Shown here piece after piece: positions 1-7,502 of a stretch of DNA of 64,000 bases. The stretch lies in contig NZ_JAVDDX010000002.1 of NCBI RefSeq assembly GCF_030848575.1, forward strand, positions 1,302,001 through 1,366,000, given 5' to 3'. Within the stretch, counting starts at the first letter, position 1. Each line of letters begins with the position of its first letter. The translations under genes were made by a program, and so were the position numbers. The DNA is from Haloarcula sp. H-GB4. GTDB taxonomy: Archaea; Halobacteriota; Halobacteria; Halobacteriales; Haloarculaceae. The notes below the pieces were generated by a model, which was not told where the DNA came from, searched no databases, and saw only the letters and a program-made list of their open reading frames with translations.

Positions 1-485
1 CGACGATGACAGAGGAAGCGAAATCGCGCATTGAGGACTTCTACGTCGACCTGCGGCTCAAGGGTCAGGACGAGGACGCACCGGTGCCGGTCACCGCCCG
101 GAAGCTGGAGGCGCTGGTCCGGCTTGCTGAAGCCTCTGCACGTATACGCCTCTCCGACACCGTCGACGAAGCCGACGCCGACCGTGCGGTCGACATTGCC
201 CACTACTGCCTGAAGGAGATCGGCGTCGACCCCGAGACCGGCGAGTTCGACGCCGACGTGGTCGAGACCGGCCAGTCGAAAACCCAGCGCGACCGTATCC
301 AGAACATCAAGGGCATCATCTCCGACATTGAGGACGAGTACGATGAGGGTGCACCCGCCGACGTGGTCATCGAACGCGCTGAGGAGGTCGGCATCGACGA
401 GTCGAAGGCCGAACACGAGATTGACAAGCTGAAACAGAAAGGCGAGGTGTACGAGCCTCGGACGGATCACCTTCGGACGACCTGA
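1..485 (+). CDS. mcm: Replicative DNA helicase MCM, C-terminal part (5' end outside window)
   Basis: This is the C-terminal ~160 residues of the hexameric MCM helicase that unwinds DNA at archaeal replication forks. The reading frame is open from the window edge, so the first ATG at position 6 is internal. The visible stretch VPVTARKLEALVRLAEASAR is the conserved sensor-2/lid segment at the end of the AAA+ core. After an acidic linker comes a small winged-helix domain (about the last 75 residues), as usual for archaeal MCM. The Walker motifs and N-terminal zinc and OB domains lie outside the window. The next gene begins one base after the stop, suggesting co-transcription. Confidence 0.92.
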   Translation, partial: TMTEEAKSRIEDFYVDLRLKGQDEDAPVPVTARKLEALVRLAEASARIRLSDTVDEADADRAVDIAHYCLKEIGVDPETGEFDADVVETGQSKTQRDRIQNIKGIISDIEDEYDEGAPADVVIERAEEVGIDESKAEHEIDKLKQKGEVYEPRTDHLRTT

Positions 486-486
486 T

Positions 487-759
487 ATGGACCGTATCTC
501 TGCACTCCGCAATATCGAAGAGGCGCTGGCCGAGTTCGAGGCCGGGTCGACGTCGCTGAGTGACCTCGAACGGGACGTTCGCGGGACTCTCCGGACCTAT
601 GCGACTGAGTTTGAGGGCGACCTGCAGGCCTATCGAGCACGCGGCGGGGCCACCGTGGACGGTCTCGTCGTCCTCGCACCGTCTGAGCCAGCGGCCCGCG
701 AGCGAGTACAGGACCTCGTCGCGGACGCCGGCGAATTCACCATTATAGCCGTTGAGTAG
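487..759 (+). CDS. Uncharacterised haloarchaeal protein, 90 aa, downstream of mcm
   Basis: I do not recognise a function. The protein is small and acidic. Its first half is predicted helical (SALRNIEEALAEFEAG), followed by a segment ending GLVVLAPSEPAARERVQDLV and a beta-like tail EFTIIAVE. There is no signal peptide, membrane helix or metal motif. The ATG sits one base after the mcm stop, so it is probably read on the same transcript and may be tied to replication only by position. After it come about 165 bases with no gene; that stretch holds a 12-bp palindrome at 815-826 and the box A of the next gene near 898. Confidence 0.8.
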   Translation: MDRISALRNIEEALAEFEAGSTSLSDLERDVRGTLRTYATEFEGDLQAYRARGGATVDGLVVLAPSEPAARERVQDLVADAGEFTIIAVE

Positions 760-926
760 ACCTTTTCGAGCAGCGTGGCCCCTATGACATATTCCACACT
801 ACCCCTACAGTACTGACTCCGGAGTCCGACTGTCTCCCTCTATCTTTCTTGCCGACTGGCATATATTCAGACTAAATCTACTTCAATTCAGTAAAATTTT
901 ATAGTAATAATAGCAATGTCTAGCCA

Positions 927-1262
927 GTGCTACTCGTCGTCACGTACTCCCGGGCGGCACGCAGAGACCTGCGGAACGTCTGTCGTGCCCACGAAGACTG
1001 TGTCGTTCGGCAGTTCGGGAGAGCAGCGTTGTTCTCCGGAACTGAGTTCGGGGCCTTCCAGGCGCTTCGGCTTCACGAGAAACACGACCTTGACGTGCAG
1101 ATCGAGCACGTCGAACCGTTCGAGCCGACAGATGCTCCGGAGCATATCCGTGAGGCGGCCAAACGGTATGAGGCACGCGAGGAACCGGCGACCCCATACG
1201 AACGGTTCGCGTCGGGGCGTGACCTTCCGGACCCGGACCAACTCCGAGGCGTTGACCTGTGA
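927..1262 (+). CDS. Uncharacterised haloarchaeal protein, 111 aa, first gene of the MinD-linked cluster
   Basis: Function unknown. The start is GTG at 927: an AT-rich box A (ttttatagta, about 897-906) lies ~27 bases upstream, fitting a leaderless transcript. The protein opens with a hydrophobic strand (LLVVTYS), then a basic helix with two cysteines (CRAHEDC), suggesting a small alpha/beta fold, and ends in a charged helical tail. The last four bases GTGA overlap the start of the next gene, so translation of the two is probably coupled. It heads a four-gene run ending in a MinD-type ATPase. Confidence 0.78.
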   Translation: MLLVVTYSRAARRDLRNVCRAHEDCVVRQFGRAALFSGTEFGAFQALRLHEKHDLDVQIEHVEPFEPTDAPEHIREAAKRYEAREEPATPYERFASGRDLPDPDQLRGVDL

Positions 1263-2068
1263 AGCTCCGCATCACTGGAACCACGTACACGGGCGCTGTC
1301 GTCGACCTCCGAACCCGAACCGTCGACGGTCGGACCATCGCCGCAAGCATCCGCGGGCAGCAGTCCTTTCCGGTCGTTTCCTGCCCGGAACCGCCATCCG
1401 TGTACGCCTACGCCGGACACGTCCATCCATCGATGGGACTGCGAACACGGACTGCACTCGCAACTGCCGCTCGGTCACAGGGATACGAGACGCCACAGGA
1501 CGACGCTATCGCAGACTGCCACGCCCAGTTGGCCGAACTTGAGTGCTCGCCGCCGGAGCTGCCGGACCCTGTCGACCCGGTCCCGAAGTCGACCGTTGAC
1601 GGCCTGCAGGAAGCGGTCGCTACCCACCGGGGTCGCCTTACCGCTCGGCAGGCGATCGGTGCGGACGACGGGGCGGTACAGGCTGACCTCCGAGACGCGG
1701 CGACGGAACTGAGCGAACGAGAAACTCGACGGGCTGCCGCCAGAGAGACTCGCGAACTCCGCCGGGAGCGGGCACGCGCCTACCGGGACACGCTGGAGAA
1801 ACAACGCCGACTTGCCGACGAACTGGCCAACCTTCGGCGGAGCGCCCGGGCGACTCTCGTTGACCGGTGCGCCGATACGTTCGCTCGGGCCATCGAAGTT
1901 GTTCCCGGATCAGTTCCGGACGACCCGTTCGACGCCGACCCAGTAACGGCTGCCCTGGCCGTGCTCCGGATCGCCAAAACGCCTGCACCGGTCGTCCTCG
2001 AAACGGATCGGTTCAGGACGCCAGCGACCGCAGCGGACTGTCTCGACGCCCCCATCGTCCGTTGCTGA
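1259..2068 (+). CDS. Uncharacterised haloarchaeal protein with central coiled coil, 269 aa
   Basis: Function unknown. The gene starts with GTG inside the stop of the preceding gene (GTGA overlap at 1259-1262). Three parts can be seen: an N-terminal ~75-residue beta-rich domain containing the segment AGHVHPSMGLRTRTALA; a linker; and a charged helical region (about residues 135-195) dominated by Arg, Glu and Ala with heptad-like spacing, likely a coiled coil. The C-terminal ~70 residues form another small domain. No membrane helix or known catalytic motif is visible. The overlap and shared orientation with the MinD-type ATPase suggest a partner or structural role, which is inference. Confidence 0.75.
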   Translation: MKLRITGTTYTGAVVDLRTRTVDGRTIAASIRGQQSFPVVSCPEPPSVYAYAGHVHPSMGLRTRTALATAARSQGYETPQDDAIADCHAQLAELECSPPELPDPVDPVPKSTVDGLQEAVATHRGRLTARQAIGADDGAVQADLRDAATELSERETRRAAARETRELRRERARAYRDTLEKQRRLADELANLRRSARATLVDRCADTFARAIEVVPGSVPDDPFDADPVTAALAVLRIAKTPAPVVLETDRFRTPATAADCLDAPIVRC

Positions 2069-2100
2069 CTTTTAAATTGGAAGGCCGGGCCACCGTCGCT

Positions 2101-2868
2101 ATGGTGACTTTCGACTGTCGCGCCGAGCGAGTCGACGACGTGACGCTCGTCACGGCGACTGTCAGCGACATCGCTGAACCGACTCGAATTACTGTCCGGA
2201 ACTGTCTCGATGGTCCCCTCTGGCCGCCGAGAACGCAGGGCGTTCCTGCGGCTGGCTGGTCTGAGGACGGGTTCGAGGGTGTCATAAGACCGGGAACACG
2301 TGCCCTTGGGTACGCGACGCCGGCCCAACCGTCTGCCCAGCCGGCGGAGCTGGTGAGTGCCGCGCCAGCATCTGATAACACTGTCGCGGACGAGCGACTC
2401 GACTCTGCGAACGCCGTTCTCAGAGAACTTGGTGACCCGTCGCCGCCTGCTGCTGCCGTCCCAACAACTGAGTCGGTGGAGGCAGCCGAAGCCGCGAGTG
2501 CTGGGTCGCCCGGTCTAACGCTTGAACAAGACACCAAACTGCAGCCAGAGGGATGCCAACCGTCAGCCGAATCGAGGACTGTGGCCGGCCACCAGCCGGA
2601 CCAGCAACCTCCCGATGCAGTTTCGCAGTGGCTCGAAACCGTTGCTCGGCGGGTTGACCGTGCTGAGCGGCTGGCCGAGGTGGATTCGCTGTCGGCGGCG
2701 ACGGCTGCGGTTCGCGCGGCGGGCGGCCTGTCTGGCGTCCGGACAGTTGCGGCACGCGGCGATACTGATGAGCAAATGCTCCGGGCACTGGCCCGACGGG
2801 CCGAACGGCTTGCCGACCGACGAGCGGCTGCCACGGTACCGACCGAGACGCTGTCGCGCTTGGCATGA
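2101..2868 (+). CDS. Uncharacterised haloarchaeal protein, 255 aa, overlapping the MinD-type ATPase gene
   Basis: Function unknown. The frame is open further upstream, but the ATG at 2101 is preceded at ~27 bases by an AT-rich box (acttttaaattgg, about 2067-2079), so I take it as a leaderless start. The first ~80 residues look beta-rich (VTFDCRAERVDDVTLVTATV, then a Trp/Pro-rich stretch). A low-complexity Ala/Pro/Glu linker follows (about 85-165). The C-terminal ~80 residues are Arg/Ala-rich helices (WLETVARRVDRAERLAEV). Its stop overlaps the MinD-type start as ATGA at 2865-2868, a strong sign of coupled translation. Confidence 0.76.
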   Translation: MVTFDCRAERVDDVTLVTATVSDIAEPTRITVRNCLDGPLWPPRTQGVPAAGWSEDGFEGVIRPGTRALGYATPAQPSAQPAELVSAAPASDNTVADERLDSANAVLRELGDPSPPAAAVPTTESVEAAEAASAGSPGLTLEQDTKLQPEGCQPSAESRTVAGHQPDQQPPDAVSQWLETVARRVDRAERLAEVDSLSAATAAVRAAGGLSGVRTVAARGDTDEQMLRALARRAERLADRRAAATVPTETLSRLA

Positions 2869-3581
2869 TTCTGGCAGTCACCGGCGGTAAAGGCGGTGTC
2901 GGCAAGTCGACTATCGCGTACAACCTCGCAGCGGAACTTGACGCGTTCGAACGGACTGACAGCAGCGACTCGCGCCCGACTGCGAACACTGGGAGCGTCG
3001 TCGTCGACGGCGACCTCGGGATGGCGGACCTCCCGTCCAGTCATGGCCCCGACCTGCACGACGTTCTTGCCGACCGCGCTGACCCGCACGAAGCTGTCCG
3101 GGAGGGTGGTCCCGTGACTCTCGCCCCCTGCGGACGAACGCTGGCCGGTGCTCGCAGTGCCGACTTGCGAGCGCTCACAGATGTACTCGACGCGCTGGAA
3201 CGGACTTATCGCTGGGTCATTGTCGACTCGCCTGCTGGGATGCACGCCGACGTGGGACTGCCCCTTGCAGCAGCCGACGCCGCGGTACTCGTCACGACGC
3301 CGGAAGACGCGGCCCTCGCTGACGCGCTCCGGGTCAGGGCGCTGGCTCGCGAACTTGACGCCGGGCTCTGTCGGGTTGCCCTCAACCGCGCCGGTCCAGA
3401 TCCCGCGACTGGGGCTGTCGCGGACCGGTTCGGTGCGCCAGCTGTCGCTATCCCGAAAAGTGACCCGCTAGCCACGGCACAGGCACATGGACGACCGCTT
3501 CGAGACACAGCGCCGGACACGTCGGCTCGGCGCTCGCTCCAATCGCTCGCCGACGCCGTCTATTCCTGTAGCTCGGTGTAG
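2865..3581 (+). CDS. MinD/ParA-type deviant Walker ATPase
   Basis: This is a P-loop ATPase of the MinD/ParA (SIMIBI) class, whose members position or partition structures by ATP-dependent dimerisation. Residues 7-16 read GGKGGVGKST, the deviant Walker A with its signature lysine; VVVDGDLGMADL (about 45-56) is the switch I/A' segment; IVDSPAG (119-125) is the Walker B/switch II region. Length, 238 aa, suits a minimal MinD. I see no clear C-terminal amphipathic membrane helix. Haloarchaea carry several MinD paralogs; from memory the one beside mcm and tfb in Haloferax is called MinD1, which I could not verify here. Its 3' end overlaps the convergent tfb gene by 22 bases. Confidence 0.88.
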   Translation: MILAVTGGKGGVGKSTIAYNLAAELDAFERTDSSDSRPTANTGSVVVDGDLGMADLPSSHGPDLHDVLADRADPHEAVREGGPVTLAPCGRTLAGARSADLRALTDVLDALERTYRWVIVDSPAGMHADVGLPLAAADAAVLVTTPEDAALADALRVRALARELDAGLCRVALNRAGPDPATGAVADRFGAPAVAIPKSDPLATAQAHGRPLRDTAPDTSARRSLQSLADAVYSCSSV

Positions 3582-4420
3582 GTTCCGCGAAGCGTGACCG
3601 GCGTCACGTCCGCCGTTTCTGCCGCTTCGGCCTGTGTGAGCGCCACACCCTGCTCTTGCGCCGCGGTGTAGAGACACGCTGCCGCGACGCCGGCCGGATT
3701 GCGCCCGCTGACCAGCCCACGGTCTTGTGCCTCATCGACGAGCCCTTCCGCACGCTGCCGGACTGCCGTCGGCAAGTCCAGCGTCGTTGCGAACCGAGGG
3801 ACGTACTCGCGGGGGTCAATCGGACCAGTCGGTAGCCCGAGCTCCCTGTTCAGAGCGTCGTAGGCCGCGCGGAGCTCAGCCTGTGTCGCCTTGGCGACGG
3901 TACAGAGTTCGTCGACGGTCCGGGCAACGCTTTCGGTCCGGCAGGTGGCGTAGATGGCCGCGGCCGCGAACCCTTCCAGCGTTCGTCCCTGCAGCAGATC
4001 CTCGTTCTGTGCGGATTCGAACAGCACACAGGCCCGGTCCCGGATCGCGTCTGAGAGCCCCATCGAGCTGATGATACGCCGGATCTCGGTGAAGGCGTAC
4101 ACCTTGTTTCGCTCGCGTTTCGAGCTGATCTGGGCGCGGTTATGCTCGCGGCGGAGGCGGGCGAACTGACGCCGCTTACGCCCTTTCAGCCGTGTCGACC
4201 GGCCGATTTTCGTCGAGAGGCCGCGGTCATGGCGTGACCGCGTCAGCGGCGCACCCGTGCGTGCCCGGTCAGTGTCGTCATCGTCGAATGACCGCCACTC
4301 CGGACCGGGGTCGATGGCGTCCTCGCCGACGACCAGCCCGCAGCTGCCACAGACCGATTCGACGCCCTGCTGTTTGACCGACCCGTTACACTCCGGACAT
4401 TGCGTTACCGTCGTACTCAT
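3560..4420 (-). CDS. tfb: Transcription initiation factor TFB (TFIIB family)
   Basis: TFB bridges TBP on the promoter box A and RNA polymerase in archaea. The zinc ribbon is visible at the N-terminus (C8, C11, C24, C27), followed by the linker/B-reader region rich in Arg and Lys, then two cyclin-like repeats (about 95-180 and 195-280; segments LLQGRTLEGFAAAAIYATCR and SGRNPAGVAAACLYTAAQEQ). At 286 aa it is slightly short for a haloarchaeal TFB. The frame extends upstream, but ATG at 4420 begins the ribbon and has a T-rich box A about 27-34 bases upstream. Haloarchaea have multiple TFBs, so the paralog cannot be named from this alone. A dyad lies upstream at 4496-4514. Confidence 0.93.
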   Translation of the reverse strand: MSTTVTQCPECNGSVKQQGVESVCGSCGLVVGEDAIDPGPEWRSFDDDDTDRARTGAPLTRSRHDRGLSTKIGRSTRLKGRKRRQFARLRREHNRAQISSKRERNKVYAFTEIRRIISSMGLSDAIRDRACVLFESAQNEDLLQGRTLEGFAAAAIYATCRTESVARTVDELCTVAKATQAELRAAYDALNRELGLPTGPIDPREYVPRFATTLDLPTAVRQRAEGLVDEAQDRGLVSGRNPAGVAAACLYTAAQEQGVALTQAEAAETADVTPVTLRGTYTELQE

Positions 4421-4495
4421 GTTTCCACCTACGGCCGGATGGAGGGTTAAAAAACCGATGCAAAGCAGGTTTCCGGGCACTTTTCGGCGAAACTG

Positions 4496-4514
4496 CCTAC
4501 CGGTAACCGGTAGG
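4496..4514. promoter_or_regulatory. 19-bp dyad between the divergent tfb and 4590 promoters
   Basis: CCTACCGG at 4496-4503 is matched by its exact reverse complement CCGGTAGG at 4507-4514 with a TAA centre. It lies about 45 bases beyond the tfb box A (4446-4454) and about 45 bases before the box A of the rightward gene (AT-rich near 4556-4566). The position suits an operator for one or both genes; no binding protein can be named. Confidence 0.5.
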
Positions 4515-4589
4515 TAGACCTCAGGAGTCACACTAGCGCATATCGAGATACCGACAGCATTAAATTCCGACGAAAAGAATGAAATTTTA

Positions 4590-5084
4590 ATGACGCTGTC
4601 GGATATCGCCGCCGGTGTCGAGGTCACGACCCACCAGCGTGACCACGGCGTCGCTGCTGTCGACGAGACAGACGCGCCGCTCCAGGAGCGACTGGTCTCC
4701 GTGGCCGATGATCTCCCGTGCTCAGCGGCGACAGCGGCGACCGTCGTCGAGGCCTACGCAGCCGGCCGGAGTGTCGGCGATGCGGGCCGCGCTGCCGGTG
4801 TTGCACCCGTGATGGCCGCCAAGACGCTCCATCTCGTCGGTGAACAGGTCTCGCCGGTCGGCCCACAGGGCCGTGAGATAATTGCCGATTGGCTTGCCGG
4901 AGACCTCTCCCGCAGTGACGCCATCGCACTCGCTGACGTGACTGAACAGGAGTTTGCCCTGGCTGTGTACATCGAGACGCACGACCCGCTGCCCGCGGCC
5001 CGTGACGCCGTCGAGGGGGCGCTTACAACTGAGGACCGGGACCCGTTAGGAGAGACGATGAGCGACGTCGGCGAGCTGTTGTGA
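4590..5084 (+). CDS. Uncharacterised haloarchaeal protein, 164 aa, divergent from tfb
   Basis: Function unknown. ATG at 4590 follows a box A (cattaaatt) at about -29, so a leaderless start is likely. The protein is acidic and mostly alpha-helical, with an Ala-rich segment (ATAATVVEAYAAGRSVGDAG, about residues 48-67) that reads like a helix-turn-helix-type helical bundle: GRSVGDAGRAAGVAPVMAAK resembles a recognition-helix pattern. DNA binding is therefore possible but unproven. The final codons (MSDVGELL) are copied again 61 bases downstream, see 5058-5145. Confidence 0.75.
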   Translation: MTLSDIAAGVEVTTHQRDHGVAAVDETDAPLQERLVSVADDLPCSAATAATVVEAYAAGRSVGDAGRAAGVAPVMAAKTLHLVGEQVSPVGPQGREIIADWLAGDLSRSDAIALADVTEQEFALAVYIETHDPLPAARDAVEGALTTEDRDPLGETMSDVGELL

Positions 5085-5145
5085 GCGTGTGCGAATGACT
5101 TTCTTGGCGAGGTCGGGAGTGAGCGACGTCGGCGAGCTGCTGTGA
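5058..5145 (+). repeat. Partial duplication of a gene 3' end
   Basis: The last 26-27 bases of the upstream gene (5059-5084, tgagcgacgtcggcgagctg and on to the stop) reappear at 5120-5145 with a single T-to-C difference. Both copies would end VGELL followed by TGA. The second copy has no open frame of its own. This looks like a small tandem duplication at the gene terminus. Confidence 0.8.
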
Positions 5146-5221
5146 CGGTGTCGCAACTGCTCTCTCGCTCTCGCCTCCTGCCTGGGGCATGCTTAACACC
5201 CATGGCTGCAAACCCGGAGAT

Positions 5222-6742
5222 ATGTCGGCTTCGGAACTGGCGGACCGGGTGGCAGAGGTGCTTGCGACGGACAGCGAGGCGTTCAACGAGCGCGCTCGCG
5301 AGGAAGCTCAGGCTCTCAAATCCGCTGTTCGTGACGGGACGTTCGACAACACGGAAGCAATCGTCGGCATGGAACTGGAGCTGTATGCTGTTGATGAGCA
5401 AACCGACGCGCTCCAGCGGGTTCCCCGCCAGTTGCTCGAACTCATCGGGTTTGAGAAGGAGCTTGGATTGCACAACGCCGAGATGCAGACGAGCCCACAG
5501 CCGCTGAACACCCACGGGCTGGCGGCCCAGCGAAACGAACTGAAGGCGTCGCTGATGCCGGCCCAGCAACGGGTACGCAACGAGGGCATCCGCCTCGTCT
5601 CCGACGGTATGTGGACTGTTCCGCCCGCCGGCGAGACAGCCGAGACGTATCTCTGTGACTGCGTTGAACAGAGCGGCGTCCGCATCGGGACGAACATGTC
5701 GGACTCCGTTCGCTATCACACGATGGCCAACACGGACTACCCCTCGGCGTTTGAAATTGACGCACCACACGTCTCGCTGGAGGCCGAGACGGTGATGCCG
5801 GAATCGCTTATCACTTCCATTCAACCCCATTACCAGATTCCTCACGCTCCGGACCTGCCGGAGTATTTCACCTATGCACTCCGTATCGCCGCGCCGCTTT
5901 TGGCGCTTGGCGTCAATTCGCCGTTTTTCCCGCCGGACCTGTACGACGACGCGCCCGATCCGGAGATTGTCGCGGGGGCGAACATGGAGAACCGCATCGG
6001 CGTCTTCGAGTCAGTCCTCAATCCGCCCGATGGCGACTCGACGCCACCGAAGGTCTGTTTCCCGCCGGACTTTGACACCGTTGAGGATGCCATCGACGAC
6101 ATCGTTGCGGACGACACTATCGTCCCGGTCGACCTGCCGTCGGGCACCCGCTTCGACGACGACTTCGTCCACCTCCGGCACAAGCATGGCTCCTACTGGC
6201 GGTGGGTCAGGCCGGTGTTCGAGGGAGCCACCCGGTCGGCGGCTAACGCCCGCATCGAGTTCCGCCCGCTGGCCGCACAGCCGACCGTCGACGACGCAAT
6301 CGGATTCGCGGCTGTCTTCGCTGGCCTGATGGAGAGCCTGCCACAGCTGGAACACCCTATCCGGTCGCTGGACTGGGAGACGGCAAAGCGGAACTTCTAC
6401 ACCGCCGCCCGGAACGGCCTCCGGGCGAAAATCGAATGGATCACCGCTGACGGGGCGACGACGACCAGCACCGAAGAAATATACGGTGAATTGTTCGAGC
6501 ACGCACGCGAGGGGCTCGAACAGCGCGGTCTCTCGGCGGAGGAGGCACACGGGTACATCCGGCCGCTGCGTGAACGCGTCGACCGCCGGCTTACGCCCGC
6601 ACGCTGGAAACACGACTATGTCCGCCGCCGCGTCGAGGAGAACGTCCCGCTGGCCGAAGCGATCTGGGGGATGCAGGCCACCTATATCCGCCATCAGGAG
6701 GAGAATCTGCTGGAGGGGAGTTTCGTCGACTGGTTCGAGTAA
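5222..6742 (+). CDS. Glutamate-cysteine ligase-like (GCS2 superfamily) protein, 506 aa
   Basis: The family makes gamma-glutamyl or similar amide bonds by ATP-dependent ligation in the cytoplasm. VGMELELYAVDEQT near residue 50 and the following HNAEMQTSPQPLNTHGL match the start of the GCS2 fold, where Glu residues bind metal and glutamate; NARIEFRPLAAQPTVDDAIG in the C-terminal half is the matching late core. It is longer than the ~360-aa haloarchaeal GshA, so it may be a paralog with another substrate. A Met 11 codons upstream (5189) is in frame, but 5222 begins the conserved region (MSASELADRV) and has a TTAA element at about -28. The exact substrate is unknown. Confidence 0.68.
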   Translation: MSASELADRVAEVLATDSEAFNERAREEAQALKSAVRDGTFDNTEAIVGMELELYAVDEQTDALQRVPRQLLELIGFEKELGLHNAEMQTSPQPLNTHGLAAQRNELKASLMPAQQRVRNEGIRLVSDGMWTVPPAGETAETYLCDCVEQSGVRIGTNMSDSVRYHTMANTDYPSAFEIDAPHVSLEAETVMPESLITSIQPHYQIPHAPDLPEYFTYALRIAAPLLALGVNSPFFPPDLYDDAPDPEIVAGANMENRIGVFESVLNPPDGDSTPPKVCFPPDFDTVEDAIDDIVADDTIVPVDLPSGTRFDDDFVHLRHKHGSYWRWVRPVFEGATRSAANARIEFRPLAAQPTVDDAIGFAAVFAGLMESLPQLEHPIRSLDWETAKRNFYTAARNGLRAKIEWITADGATTTSTEEIYGELFEHAREGLEQRGLSAEEAHGYIRPLRERVDRRLTPARWKHDYVRRRVEENVPLAEAIWGMQATYIRHQEENLLEGSFVDWFE

Positions 6743-6744
6743 CT

Positions 6745-7329
6745 TCAGTCCCCGGTCGCCAGCTCTGACTGGTCCGTTTCCTCGCGTCGGTTCGCAACAC
6801 CAGTGTACGCGACGACGTTTGATCCCAGTTCTTCGACGCGTTCCCCGATGTCTTCGTCGGCGATGCTGCCGTCATCGAAGGCGGCCCACGAGTCGGGGAT
6901 GGCGACATCTTGCGGGAGCGGCCAGCCTTTCAGCTCAAGGACGGAGGCCCGAAGATGCTGTAGCGTCGGCGTGGGGAACCCGCCGCCGGCCACTGCGAGG
7001 ATGCCGATGGTCGTCCCCTCTACGTCGTCGATACCGCAGTAGTCAAGTGCCGTCTTCAGCGGTGAGGCGATTGTGCCGTGGTACACAGGCGTTCCGAGGA
7101 TCAGTGCGTCGGCCTCGCAGACACGGGCGGCGAGTTCCGGGCCGTCACCGGAGTCAGCCGCACTTGCGTCAGGGTCGAACAGCGGGAGGTCCCACTCTCG
7201 CAGGTCGATGTGCTCAACCGTTGCGCCAGCCCCCGCTGCCGCGTCGAGGGCGCGCTGGACAGCGATTCTGGTTCCGCTATCGTCACGAAGGCTGCCGCTG
7301 ACACCGATAACGTGTGGCGTGTCGTGCAT
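6745..7329 (-). CDS. NADPH-dependent FMN reductase family flavoprotein
   Basis: Cytoplasmic flavodoxin-like reductase that passes electrons from NAD(P)H to FMN, quinones or similar acceptors. The opening HVIGVSGSLRDDSGTRIAV carries the phosphate-binding loop (GSxRxxS type) and LGTPVYHGTIASPLKTALDY (about residues 79-98) is the conserved substrate/FMN-contact segment of the NADPH-dependent FMN reductase family. The length of 194 aa is normal. It is convergent with the GCS2-like gene (3 bases apart). Control is probably through the tandem dyads at 7353-7402, which cover its box A, so an induced response (for example to redox stress or a xenobiotic) is a reasonable guess. Confidence 0.85.
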   Translation of the reverse strand: MHDTPHVIGVSGSLRDDSGTRIAVQRALDAAAGAGATVEHIDLREWDLPLFDPDASAADSGDGPELAARVCEADALILGTPVYHGTIASPLKTALDYCGIDDVEGTTIGILAVAGGGFPTPTLQHLRASVLELKGWPLPQDVAIPDSWAAFDDGSIADEDIGERVEELGSNVVAYTGVANRREETDQSELATGD

Positions 7330-7352
7330 TGTCTGCCTGTTCGTAGCTGCCG

Positions 7353-7402
7353 CCTATCAGTAAGTATTCTGAGAAATAGATTTCAGTACGTATTCTGATA
7401 GG
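7353..7402. promoter_or_regulatory. Tandem operator covering the FMN-reductase promoter
   Basis: Two 16-bp copies, TCAGTAAGTATTCTGA at 7357-7372 and TCAGTACGTATTCTGA at 7383-7398, differ at one base and sit 26 bp apart. Each is a TCAG/CTGA dyad. The whole block is bounded by CCTATCAG (7353-7360) and its reverse complement CTGATAGG (7395-7402). The expected box A of the leftward gene (start 7329) falls within the first copy, so a bound dimer would block TBP/TFB access. The regulator is unknown. Confidence 0.65.
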
Positions 7403-7502
7403 TAGCTGCGTGGCTAGACGGTCCGTGGTGACGTTGCGAGTTTCACTCGCGTTCACTGGGGAGTGGCTTCCCAACCGCGGCTGTCGCTGTCTGTGACTAC
7501 GC

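Noticed and set aside
815-826. Perfect palindrome GACTCCGGAGTC downstream of the 90-aa gene
   Set aside because: Short and GC-rich; could arise by chance and is not near a promoter.
2013-3245. 410-codon minus-strand frame opposite the MinD-type cluster
   Set aside because: Ser/Ala/Arg-rich antisense sequence; the coupled sense genes explain the region.
5189-5221. Upstream in-frame ATG of the GCS2-like gene
   Set aside because: The extra 11 residues are not like a haloarchaeal N-terminus and the TTAA element supports 5222.
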